Positions 27,596-35,525 of a stretch of DNA of 64,000 bases are shown here, one piece after another. The position numbers and the translations under genes are program-made. The notes under the pieces were generated by a model that worked only from the letters and a program-made list of their open reading frames with translations, was not told where the DNA came from and did not search any database. This DNA comes from Blautia luti. GTDB lineage: Bacteria > Bacillota > Clostridia > Lachnospirales > Lachnospiraceae. Each line of letters begins with the position of its first letter. The stretch's first letter is position 1. The DNA is taken from contig NZ_JAAITI010000001.1 of the NCBI RefSeq assembly GCF_013304735.1, positions 124,001 to 188,000 on the forward strand. Reading direction: 5' to 3'.

Positions 27596-27702
27596 ATGCT
27601 TCGGTCAATGTCCGCGTAAACTGTGAGGCAGATATAGTGGAGCATGCCGCCGTCCTCTCCGGAATCACTCACAGTGCGTCAGGAGACACCGGGCATTTTT
27701 TT
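27596..27702 (+). promoter_or_regulatory. Structured leader ending in a terminator-like hairpin, upstream of the acetyltransferase-MATE unit
   Basis: A 100-base segment folds into one long interrupted stem: ATGC/GCAT, CGG/CCG, TGTC/GACA, CGC/GCG and an 8-bp ACTGTGAG/CTCACAGT (27620-27627 with 27668-27675), followed by seven T (27696-27702). An inner segment (ATGCC at about 27644-27648 and TCTCC at 27656-27660) can compete for the same 3' side. TATAAT lies upstream at about 27575. It ends 38 bases before the start codon. The form is that of an attenuator or an unassigned riboswitch; I recognise no known family. Confidence 0.5.
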
Positions 27703-27740
27703 GAAGAAAACAAAGTGTATTTATAAGAGAGGGATTTACA

Positions 27741-28364
27741 ATGGACAATATTTACAGAAGAGATCACGAAATGGCATACATCTCCGATGATGCAGTAGTG
27801 GCGCAGCAGAAAGAAACAAAAAAGGCCGTCCGGGAGTACAATGAGGCCATGCCTTTTGACCCGGAAAAAGGGATGGAATGTCTGGAACGTACAGGACTGA
27901 AACATAAGAAAAACGTATATTTTGAGCCACCGTTCCACTGTGAGTACGGAAGCCATATCGAAGTCGGGGAGAATTTTTATGCCAACACCCACTGTGTGAT
28001 GCTGGATGTGGGAAAGATCACCATCGGGGATAACGTACTGTTTGGTCCCAATGTAGGTATTTACACAGCCGGACATCCTATCCATCCGGAAAGCCGTAAT
28101 TCCGCTTTTGAGTACGGGATTCCTGTCACCATCGGGGATAATGTGTGGATCGGCGGAAGCTGCTGTGTTCTTCCTGGTGTAAAAATTGGAAACAACGTTG
28201 TGATCGGTGCGGGAAGCGTAGTGACAAAGGACATTCCGGACAATGTATGTGCAGCTGGAAATCCCTGCCGCGTGATCCGCGAGATCGCGGATGCAGACAA
28301 GCCATATTACTTTAAAGATTGGAAATTTGATGAGGAGGCATGGGCAAAAATAAATGAAAAATAA
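27741..28364 (+). CDS. Sugar O-acetyltransferase (maltose acetyltransferase type)
   Basis: A 207-residue left-handed beta-helix acetyltransferase. The N-terminal mac domain (YRRDHEMAYISDDAV) is followed by hexapeptide repeats (ITIGDNVLFGPNV; VTIGDNVWIGGSCCVLPGVK; IGAGSVVTKDIP) with the catalytic His in TAGHPIHPE. It transfers acetyl from acetyl-CoA to a sugar hydroxyl in the cytoplasm, often to detoxify excess sugar. Its end overlaps the MATE start by 11 bases, suggesting coupled expression, perhaps acetylation followed by export. Confidence 0.9.
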   Translation: MDNIYRRDHEMAYISDDAVVAQQKETKKAVREYNEAMPFDPEKGMECLERTGLKHKKNVYFEPPFHCEYGSHIEVGENFYANTHCVMLDVGKITIGDNVLFGPNVGIYTAGHPIHPESRNSAFEYGIPVTIGDNVWIGGSCCVLPGVKIGNNVVIGAGSVVTKDIPDNVCAAGNPCRVIREIADADKPYYFKDWKFDEEAWAKINEK

Positions 28365-29715
28365 AAAAGACCCGGCATTCACCAGAAAGCTCATAAGCCT
28401 GGTGATGCCTATCGCTTTTCAGCAGTTTATGCTGGCGCTGGTCAGTGCATCCGATGCCCTGATGCTGGGAGTGATCTCACAGGATTCTCTTTCCGCAGTA
28501 TCTCTGGCGGGGCAGATAACATTTATCCACAACCTTCTTCTGGAAGCAATGACCATCGGCCTTTCTCTTATCGCAGCCCAGTACTGGGGAAAGGGAGATA
28601 TTCCGGCAGTGGAGCGGATCTTTGCCTTTGTGATGAAAGTTACCACTGTGATCTCTCTGGTCTTTACCCTGTCTGCGCTGCTGATCCCGGGAATGCTGAT
28701 GAGGATTTTTACCAATGATCCGGTACTGATCCGGGGCGGTTCCCTGTATCTTCGTGTGATCGCGGTATCCTATCTGCTTACCGGAATCTCACAGATGTAT
28801 CTCTGTATTCTGAAAAACAGCGGCAGAGCGGCAAAAAGCAGCATGATCAGTGCCACCAGTGTGGTAGTAAATATTTTTATCAATGCAGTGCTGATCTATG
28901 GATTGTTCGGAATGCCAAGAATGGAGATCGCCGGAGCCGCACTGGCAACAGTAACGGCCCGTATCATTGAAGTTACATGGTGCGTTCTGGAAACTGTGGG
29001 AAAAGATCAGGTAAAACTCCGGGCAAAATATCTCCGCAGAGACGATCCCGTTCTCAGGAGAGATTTCTGGAAATATACAACACCGGTGATCTGCAATGAG
29101 ATCGTCTGGGGAACCGGATTTTCCATGTATTCCGTAATTATGGGACATCTGGGAAGTGATGCGGTAGCCGCCAATTCCATTGCCAGCATTGTCAAAAACC
29201 TGGCCGGATGTTTCTGTATGGGACTTGGAAACGGTGGCGGAATCATGGTAGGAAACGAACTGGGAGCCGGAAAGCTGGAGAAAGCCAAAGAATACGGCAG
29301 AAGGCTCTGTCATCTGTCTGTTTCCAGCGGAATCGTATCCGGACTGGTGCTTCTGGCATTCAGCCCGCTGATCCTTTGTGCGGCCAACTTAAGCGTTACA
29401 GCGGAAGGATATCTTAAGGGAATGCTGCTGATCTGTGCTTACTATATGATCGGACGTTCCGTAAACGGAGTAACCATCAGCGGGATTTTCTGTGCAGGCG
29501 GAGACAGTAAGTTCGGATTGTACTGCGACTGTATTTCCATGTGGTGTATTATGGTTCCACTGGGCCTTATCGCCGCATTTGTGCTGAAGCTTCCGGTGCT
29601 TGCGGTTTACTTTATCATCAGTCTGGATGAATTTGTGAAGATCCCGGCTGTGTATCTGAATTATAAGAAGTATCGTTGGGTGAAGGATCTGACGGTAAAA
29701 ACAGACCCTACCTGA
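28354..29715 (+). CDS. MATE-family efflux transporter
   Basis: A 453-residue protein with twelve predicted helices and MATE features: an N-terminal ISLVMPIAFQQFMLALVSAS, ISQDSLSAVSLAGQI, and the second-half equivalent HLGSDAVAANSIASIV. Cation-driven export of drugs or metabolites is the usual role; the substrate is unknown. Translation is coupled to the acetyltransferase. Its 3' end overlaps the convergent NhaC-type gene by 8 bases. Confidence 0.9.
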   Translation: MKNKKDPAFTRKLISLVMPIAFQQFMLALVSASDALMLGVISQDSLSAVSLAGQITFIHNLLLEAMTIGLSLIAAQYWGKGDIPAVERIFAFVMKVTTVISLVFTLSALLIPGMLMRIFTNDPVLIRGGSLYLRVIAVSYLLTGISQMYLCILKNSGRAAKSSMISATSVVVNIFINAVLIYGLFGMPRMEIAGAALATVTARIIEVTWCVLETVGKDQVKLRAKYLRRDDPVLRRDFWKYTTPVICNEIVWGTGFSMYSVIMGHLGSDAVAANSIASIVKNLAGCFCMGLGNGGGIMVGNELGAGKLEKAKEYGRRLCHLSVSSGIVSGLVLLAFSPLILCAANLSVTAEGYLKGMLLICAYYMIGRSVNGVTISGIFCAGGDSKFGLYCDCISMWCIMVPLGLIAAFVLKLPVLAVYFIISLDEFVKIPAVYLNYKKYRWVKDLTVKTDPT

Positions 29716-30994
29716 ACAGATGCACAGCCAGTCCCCACAGCGGCAGCAGATACAGATAAAAGGCAACTGCGATACTGATGTTTGGCGCACCGATGGCAGC
29801 CAGCGGAACGGCTCCTGCAATGGACCAGGGGATCATGGGCGCTATGACTACTACCGTATTTTCCAGGTCCAGGGCAAAAGAAGATCTTTCCGGATTGTTT
29901 TCCCCGCACAGCTGGCTGGTGAGCATGATGGCAAGGGTCTGGTTGCAGGAGATGGCGGAAGTGACAATGGAAGTCAGTAAGGTTGTGCCATAAGGGGTGA
30001 TCCTGGAGCCCAGTTTTTCCATCAGGGCTTCAATTCCGTTCAGAAATCCGGTTCCCTCAAACATGCCGGAATAGCAGGAAGAAATTCCAACGATCAGGTA
30101 AACACGCAGCATGGAAAGAAAACCGCCGCCGCTCATCAGCTTCGCAATTTCCCCATCAGAAGGAGAAAATCCCGAAAAACATAAAGCAGGAAGTTCCGAA
30201 ACCGGAAAGTGCTGTACCAAAACCGCAATGACCATTCCCACCAGTCCGCTGATGGCAATGGTCTTTTTTACATCCACATGAAGAAGGGAAAGTACCAGCA
30301 CGATTACAACAGGAAGAAGCATCAACGGCGAGAACGCATAATAATCCCGCAGCAAATTTCTGGTAGTATCCGCAGCAGATCCTGTATGGACGGAAAAACC
30401 AAGAATTCCATACAGAACACAGCTCAGTATAAAGGGAACCGGAGCACTGCGTGTCATATTCCGGATATTGGAAAAAAGATCTGTTTTCGTCAGCTCGCTG
30501 ACAAGAAGTGCACTGGTGGAAACAGGAGAACACCGGTCCCCGAAAAAAATCCCGGCCAGGATTGCGCCGCCGGTAAGAAAGGCTGGAATCCCCATACTGT
30601 TGGCCATAGTCATACAGATCACGCCGATGGTGGCGGCACTTCCAAAGGAGGTTCCCGTAAGGAAGGAGATCAGACAGCACAGAAGAAAAGACGCCAGCAG
30701 CATCACGGAAGGAGTACAGATGGCAGAAGCATAATATACGATATAGGCAATGGAACCACAGGCACGCCAGATCGCGGTCAGCATACTGATCAGCAACAAA
30801 GTCAGCAGAACATTTTTTACCGTGAAAATTCCGTTCCGGGAAAAACGAAGCATCTCTTTTACACTTTTTCCATGGATCAGTCCATAGAAAAAGAACAGAA
30901 TGTACCCGAATACCAGGGCGAAAACAACAGAAGCACCGGTGACTACACATGCGATCAGACTGGCTGCAAACAGCGCCAGAAATAAAAGTTCCAT
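29708..30994 (-). CDS. NhaC-family Na+/H+ antiporter-like transporter
   Basis: A 428-residue membrane protein with about eleven hydrophobic segments. The motif GIFFGDRCSPVSTSALL matches the conserved GD-x-CSP region of NhaC-type antiporters, and GTSFGSAATIGVICMTM fits the same family. Members exchange Na+ for protons or amino-acid/organic-acid pairs. GGAGG precedes the start. Its promoter is framed by an inverted repeat. Confidence 0.85.
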   Translation of the reverse strand: MELLFLALFAASLIACVVTGASVVFALVFGYILFFFYGLIHGKSVKEMLRFSRNGIFTVKNVLLTLLLISMLTAIWRACGSIAYIVYYASAICTPSVMLLASFLLCCLISFLTGTSFGSAATIGVICMTMANSMGIPAFLTGGAILAGIFFGDRCSPVSTSALLVSELTKTDLFSNIRNMTRSAPVPFILSCVLYGILGFSVHTGSAADTTRNLLRDYYAFSPLMLLPVVIVLVLSLLHVDVKKTIAISGLVGMVIAVLVQHFPVSELPALCFSGFSPSDGEIAKLMSGGGFLSMLRVYLIVGISSCYSGMFEGTGFLNGIEALMEKLGSRITPYGTTLLTSIVTSAISCNQTLAIMLTSQLCGENNPERSSFALDLENTVVVIAPMIPWSIAGAVPLAAIGAPNISIAVAFYLYLLPLWGLAVHLFR

Positions 30995-31021
30995 AGATAT
31001 TTTTTCCTCCGTAATACTGAA

Positions 31022-31064
31022 AATTGTTTTCGTATTATACCAGTATGGAAATAGGAAAACAATT
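31022..31064 (-). promoter_or_regulatory. nhaC-type promoter framed by a 10-bp inverted repeat
   Basis: On the minus strand TTGTTT, a 17-base spacer and TATAAT (31034-31062) with TG upstream of the -10. AATTGTTTTC (31022-31031) and GAAAACAATT (31055-31064) are perfect inverted repeats enclosing the promoter, suggesting an operator that would loop or span it. Confidence 0.6.
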
Positions 31065-31065
31065 G

Positions 31066-31872
31066 TTACATTATCAGTTCACGAAGTGCATGAGCGATAC
31101 CGTCCGAATTATTGGATAGTGTAACCTTATCAGCGACAGCCTTTACCGCATCTTCCGCATTTCCCATGGCAACACCACAGCCGGCGGCCTGGAGCATAGG
31201 AATGTCATTTTCGGAATCACCGAATGTTGCCGTGTCAGCCGGATCAATACAAAGGCGGCTGCACACATCAAGAAGAGCTTTTCCCTTATTGATGGAAACC
31301 GGAATGATCTCCAGATAAAAAGGTGCCGTGCGGACAACACAGAGATCATCAGGAAGATGGCTGCGGATCATATCCTGAATGTTCAGGATTTCATCCGGGT
31401 CAACAGACAGGAGAAGCTTTACCGGGGAAAAATCCAGAAAATCTGCAAGGTTATCGACTTCTGTGCAGTCCATCTGATTGTTCCAGCATTCGTATTCCAC
31501 CTTATATCCATGAGCATCTTCCACATAGAAGCGTTCGCCGTCGTCCAGGATTACAGTGACAGGAAGCGCTTCCAGAAAACGGAGAAGTTCCCGGGCTTTA
31601 TTAAGGTCCATATGGGTTTGTGAAAGAAGTTGGCCATCTGTGGCATCTACAACTTTTCCACCGTTGTAGGCCATGAGGATGCCGTGGTGGTCACAAAGGC
31701 GCAGCTCACTGGCAGCAGAATAAAGTCCGGGCACAGGTCTGGCAGAAGCCAGCATTACCCGGACTCCCTGTTTCTGAAAGTTCAGAAGTGTGCTCCGGGT
31801 ATCTTCTGTGATCTTTTTTTCATCGTTGGTAAGTGTACCGTCAATATCAAGTGCGATTAATTTTAATGTCAT
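31066..31872 (-). CDS. Cof-type HAD-family phosphatase
   Basis: A 268-residue HAD hydrolase of the Cof/YidA group: motif I IALDIDGTLT, motif II MLASARP, a C2-type cap domain, and motif IV FGDSENDIPML with GVAMGNAEDAVK. These enzymes dephosphorylate sugar phosphates or flavin/pyridoxal phosphates in the cytoplasm. The precise substrate cannot be predicted. Confidence 0.92.
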   Translation of the reverse strand: MTLKLIALDIDGTLTNDEKKITEDTRSTLLNFQKQGVRVMLASARPVPGLYSAASELRLCDHHGILMAYNGGKVVDATDGQLLSQTHMDLNKARELLRFLEALPVTVILDDGERFYVEDAHGYKVEYECWNNQMDCTEVDNLADFLDFSPVKLLLSVDPDEILNIQDMIRSHLPDDLCVVRTAPFYLEIIPVSINKGKALLDVCSRLCIDPADTATFGDSENDIPMLQAAGCGVAMGNAEDAVKAVADKVTLSNNSDGIAHALRELIM

Positions 31873-31911
31873 ATAAGAATTCTCATCTCCATGTTAGATT
31901 GTGAGCAAGTA

Positions 31912-31968
31912 GCGAATGCGGATTGCGAATATCCGCTTGACCCAAATCAAATAAGTCCCCAGCAGGGG
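31912..31968. repeat. Two hairpins in the HAD gene leader, possible dispersed intergenic repeat
   Basis: GCGGAT-7-ATCCGC (31918-31936), with GCGAAT repeated on either side, and CCCC-4-GGGG (31957-31968) lie in the leader of the minus-strand HAD gene. The compact GC-rich hairpins in an otherwise AT-rich gap resemble a small interspersed element. I see no second copy in this window. Confidence 0.35.
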
Positions 31969-31983
31969 TGATTTATATGAGAT

Positions 31984-31989
31984 ATTATA
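31984..31989 (-). promoter_or_regulatory. Extended -10 element for the HAD gene
   Basis: On the minus strand TGT then TATAAT, about 112 bases before the start codon. The -35 region is weak. The long leader contains the two hairpins described above. Confidence 0.45.
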
Positions 31990-32154
31990 ACACAGGTGCT
32001 TTCTTTTTCCATAAGATTTGTTATTATCAGAAAGAAAAGTCAGATATGAAAGGGGTTTGTCAGAGTAAACGGAAATAGAAATATGGCTGAGATTATGATA
32101 TGATCTGGAAGGAAAATATATTTCACAGAAACAGATAATAATTTTGGAGGAATA

Positions 32155-32688
32155 ATGTCAATTCGTTTTTTATTAATACAGGGGATAGGATTTTGGGGAA
32201 CCATCTTATTTTTTTTATCTTATCAGTTCAGGAGTAATAAATCACTGTTTCGGGTTCAGTTTTTTTCCTATCTGTGTTATACGGTACATCTGTTACTGTT
32301 AGGGGCAGTTACCGGTGGGATAAGCTATATACTGAATACCGTGCGTTCATTCTGCCTGGGAAGCAAAAATGATATTCTGAAAGGAAGACGGATGTGCTGC
32401 CTGCTTTGTATATTGCAGGTGACAACGCTGATCTTTACCTGGACCGGATGGTGGTCGCTGCTTCCGGTTGTGGCTAATATTGCGGCAACGATAGGTGGAT
32501 ACACATACAATGCACGGAAAATCCGCCTGGTTGGAATGCTGATCAATTCACCATTGTGGATCATATATGATATTGTTGTTGGTTCCTGGGCGGGAATATT
32601 AGACGAAATTGTCAGTGAATCGTCTATGGTGATATCCATTCTCCGTTATGGATGGAAAAATATGGATTCATCAGAGAGTGAAACATAA
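32155..32688 (+). CDS. YgjV-like inner membrane protein
   Basis: A 177-residue protein with about six hydrophobic segments and the YgjV pattern: GFWGTILFFLSYQFRSNKSL at the N terminus and INSPLWIIYDIVVGSWAGIL near the C terminus. GGAGG precedes the ATG. The family has no established function. It stands alone with AT-rich flanks; the opposite-strand terminator at 32.78 kb can also serve it. Confidence 0.75.
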   Translation: MSIRFLLIQGIGFWGTILFFLSYQFRSNKSLFRVQFFSYLCYTVHLLLLGAVTGGISYILNTVRSFCLGSKNDILKGRRMCCLLCILQVTTLIFTWTGWWSLLPVVANIAATIGGYTYNARKIRLVGMLINSPLWIIYDIVVGSWAGILDEIVSESSMVISILRYGWKNMDSSESET

Positions 32689-32779
32689 TAAGACAACAGA
32701 AAACGGAAAATCATACACAAAAATTAAATGAATTTTTTGTATAAAACATATATAATTGAATTATTTTCCCTGAAAATAA

Positions 32780-32825
32780 AACAGGTTCCGGCAGAAGTAA
32801 TCCTCCACTTCTGTCGGAACCTGTT
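32780..32825. terminator. Terminator between YgjV-like gene and pepV
   Basis: AACAGGTTCCGGCAGAAGT and ACTTCTGTCGGAACCTGTT form a 19-position stem with one mismatch. On the minus strand TTTTATTTTC follows, giving a strong terminator for pepV; the plus-strand tail (TTTGACG) is weaker. Confidence 0.88.
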
Positions 32826-32844
32826 TGACGTTTCAGTGTGTTTT

Positions 32845-34203
32845 TCAGATCGCAAGCAGATTTCTGATTGCTTCCATATAGATCAGGACTGCTTCTTCCA
32901 TACCGGAAACCAGGATAAATTCGTCGGCTCCGTGGATGCGGTAGTCGATTCCCTCTTTTTCAGGTCCGAAGGCAATGATATTTTTGAGGGATTTTGCATA
33001 AGTACCGCCGCCGATGACTACAGGTTCGTGTTCTGTATCGCCAGTTACATCGGTGTAGGCTTTGTACAGGGCATTTACAAGCGGAGATTCTTTCGGGAAG
33101 AACAGCGGAGCGCCGATCTCAACGATTTCAATGCGGCCGTTTTTGTCTTCCAGTTTACCTTCGCACATTCTGCGTACATCTTCTTCTTTCAGTGTTACAG
33201 GAACACGGATATCAATGGTACAGGAAATTACACCGTTTTCGGTTTTTACAACTCCGTTGCAGAAAGTCAGCTCGCCGTACTCGTCTGCAAATTTCAGTCC
33301 GATACCGGAACCATCGCAGGCGGTGCCGAGATGGGAATTATAGAATTCTACAAAATCATCTTCAAATCCGGCTTTTGCAAGGCACTCAAAGGTTACGCCT
33401 GCGGCATTGACACCAAGGGCCGGTGTGCTGGCATGGGCAGGAACGCCTTTTGCGTAGATGGTCAGTTCTCCGTTTTCTTCGGTTACTTTGTATTCCTGGA
33501 GCTTGCTCTGGGATAAGGCGGATTCCAGTTTCTCTTTCAGGCCGGTATCTGCAGGGATTACGGTTGTGCAGGTGTCGCACATTGCGTTTGCTACAAATCC
33601 ACCATTTACAGAAATGATCCGGGTATTTTTGGAATAGGCCATCATAAATGCACGGCCTTTTTCACCGTGGATACATGGGAAGCTGGCATCCGGGGTAAAA
33701 CCGCAGGAGAGTTCTTCTGCTACCTGGTTATAATGTTCCATACATTTGGAACCGGTCTCCTCGTTGCAGCCCATGATCAGACGTACTCTTTTGTTTAGCT
33801 TTACGCCGTGGTCACGGAGAAGTTTCATGGCGTAGAGTGCTTCCAAGACGGGCCCCTTGTCATCGGTGGTTCCACGTCCGTATACATGGTCGCCCTCACG
33901 GGTAAGTTTAAAAGGATCGTAAGTCCAGTCACCACCGACTGGCACAATATCCAGATGTCCGGCGATTCCAACGATTTCATCGCCCTCACCCATTTCTGCA
34001 TAGCCGCAGTAGTTATCCAGGTTTACGGTTTTGAAGCCAAGTTCTTCGGCAATCTTAAGACCCTCTTCCAGAGCTTTTGCAGGGCCTTCACCGAAAGGTT
34101 TTCCTTCGGCAGGTGTGCCAAGCTGGGAGTCGATGGCAACCAGTCTGCCAAGGTTTGTGAGCATTTCTTCTGATAATGAATGGATTTCCTCTTTGATGTC
34201 CAT
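32845..34203 (-). CDS. pepV: M20-family dipeptidase PepV
   Basis: A 452-residue zinc metallopeptidase that cleaves dipeptides with a free N terminus in the cytoplasm. Metal-site motifs: GHLDIVPVGGDW, GTTDDKGPVLEALYAM, GCNEETGSKCM and TPDASFPCIHGEKG, with a C-terminal His in IHGADEF. The start at 34203 has AGGAGG 9 bases upstream; a longer open frame reaches 34269 but runs through the promoter. A TATAAT box with TG upstream lies at 34258-34263. Confidence 0.92.
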   Translation of the reverse strand: MDIKEEIHSLSEEMLTNLGRLVAIDSQLGTPAEGKPFGEGPAKALEEGLKIAEELGFKTVNLDNYCGYAEMGEGDEIVGIAGHLDIVPVGGDWTYDPFKLTREGDHVYGRGTTDDKGPVLEALYAMKLLRDHGVKLNKRVRLIMGCNEETGSKCMEHYNQVAEELSCGFTPDASFPCIHGEKGRAFMMAYSKNTRIISVNGGFVANAMCDTCTTVIPADTGLKEKLESALSQSKLQEYKVTEENGELTIYAKGVPAHASTPALGVNAAGVTFECLAKAGFEDDFVEFYNSHLGTACDGSGIGLKFADEYGELTFCNGVVKTENGVISCTIDIRVPVTLKEEDVRRMCEGKLEDKNGRIEIVEIGAPLFFPKESPLVNALYKAYTDVTGDTEHEPVVIGGGTYAKSLKNIIAFGPEKEGIDYRIHGADEFILVSGMEEAVLIYMEAIRNLLAI

Positions 34204-34257
34204 AGTGATTTCCTCCTGTTTACGGCGTTTTTTGAAACGCTGAATATTATGAGGTCT

Positions 34258-34263
34258 ATTATA
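34258..34263 (-). promoter_or_regulatory. Extended -10 element for pepV
   Basis: On the minus strand TG-T-TATAAT about 55 bases before the pepV start. It lies between the dehydrogenase stop and pepV, so pepV can be transcribed independently of the upstream operon. No strong -35 is visible. Confidence 0.5.
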
Positions 34264-34295
34264 ACACAAATCAGAAAAGACAGCAGAAGAGATTT

Positions 34296-34955
34296 TTATG
34301 TTTCATCCGGCCAGATAAAGTTGCAGTTTCCGGCTTCCAGGCCGTCGATGAGAATATTCTGACCGGTGCAGAAGCGGTTTTTTACAGAGATAAAATAAAT
34401 CCATTCCGCAGCTTCTTCCACAGTCATCCACCGCTTCATAGGAGTCAGATCCATGATCTGATCCCAGAGTTTTTTGTCCTCCATGACCGGACGGTTCAGC
34501 TCGGTCATGACGCCGCCGAAATCCAGACTGTTGCAGGTGGCCTGGTAAGGCGCAATCCGCATTGCCACATTTTTGGCATAGGCCAGAACGCCACCCTTGC
34601 TGGCTGCATATTCCGGGAATTCGGAGCCGGTATGTCCGCTTGCTGAGCCGATCATCACAATAGAGTAAATATCAGGGTGGATTCCGTAATGTTCGGTAAT
34701 GGAAATGGTTCCTTTTAAGTTTACGTCAATGTCATTTCCGTCCTGCGTTCCAGCATTGTTGATCAGGATATCCACAGGAGGGAGTTCCGGGTAGGAATCC
34801 TTATTCCGGATATCCAGGCAGAAATGGGTATATCCAGGCAGCGCGATCGTAGCAGCATTTTTATCAAATCCATAGACTTCATGGCCTTTTTTCAGAAAAA
34901 ACTTCGCGCATCCTTTTCCAATTCCGGAGCTGGTACCTGTAATAAGAACTTTCAT
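34296..34955 (-). CDS. Short-chain dehydrogenase, third gene of the preQ1-riboswitch operon
   Basis: A 219-residue SDR protein: cofactor loop TGTSSGIGKG near the N terminus, INNAGTQDG, the catalytic Ser in GSASGHTG and YxxxK in YAASKGG. It is shorter than the usual 250 residues. Its ATG overlaps the stop of the ECF component gene (ATGA), so the two are translationally coupled. No SDR step is part of the known queuosine salvage pathway, so the substrate is open; it might reduce or oxidise a cyclopentenediol-containing intermediate, which is speculation. It could also be an unrelated passenger. Confidence 0.82.
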   Translation of the reverse strand: MKVLITGTSSGIGKGCAKFFLKKGHEVYGFDKNAATIALPGYTHFCLDIRNKDSYPELPPVDILINNAGTQDGNDIDVNLKGTISITEHYGIHPDIYSIVMIGSASGHTGSEFPEYAASKGGVLAYAKNVAMRIAPYQATCNSLDFGGVMTELNRPVMEDKKLWDQIMDLTPMKRWMTVEEAAEWIYFISVKNRFCTGQNILIDGLEAGNCNFIWPDET

Positions 34956-35512
34956 CGGATAAAACTCTCTTTCATATTTTTGCGTAAGGCACCGATCATA
35001 ACAGCAGCCAGTGCAAGACAGAGAACACGGTCAATGTAATCGGTGACAAACTGGACCACAAAACAGCTTCCGACCATTCCAAGAGGTGTTTTGGAAAGAA
35101 GCTGTACAAGAATGGAGGAACCAGAAGAGGTGATTCCGCCAAATAAAAACGCGGTGATGCAGGAGCTGATCAGGGTTGATGGAAGGGTGATTGCAACAGC
35201 TGCCGGAAAAATCTGCCATTTTTTTGGCTGGAATTTCCGGTATACAAGACCGGTCACAAAACCGAGAACAATTCCCACCGGAGCATAATACAGAGAATAA
35301 ATATCCACAGTCATTCCCATCAATAATCCGCTGATGAGATTAGGAAGCATGCCATAAAACGGTCCAAGAATGGAAGCAATAAATACAGTACCGATACTGT
35401 CGAGATAAATGGGGAGTTTCAGAAAAAGCGCGATCTGTCCGCCTACGAAATTAATGCAGATGGCGAAAGCAATCAGGCAGATTTTCTGTACGTTTATTTT
35501 TTCTGTTTTCAT
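34952..35512 (-). CDS. ECF transporter S component, probably for a queuosine precursor
   Basis: A 186-residue membrane protein with five to six hydrophobic segments and S-component features (LKLPIYLDSIGTVFIASILG, then GPFYGMLPNLISGLLMG). S components bind the vitamin and work with the EcfA1-EcfA2-EcfT module encoded at 54-57 kb. The operon has a preQ1-I riboswitch and a nucleoside hydrolase, so the ligand is probably queuine, preQ1 or queuosine, as for QueT/QrtT. The start follows AAGGAGTG. The assignment to a named family is by context. Confidence 0.8.
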   Translation of the reverse strand: MKTEKINVQKICLIAFAICINFVGGQIALFLKLPIYLDSIGTVFIASILGPFYGMLPNLISGLLMGMTVDIYSLYYAPVGIVLGFVTGLVYRKFQPKKWQIFPAAVAITLPSTLISSCITAFLFGGITSSGSSILVQLLSKTPLGMVGSCFVVQFVTDYIDRVLCLALAAVMIGALRKNMKESFIR

Positions 35513-35525
35513 ATTCAGTCACTCC

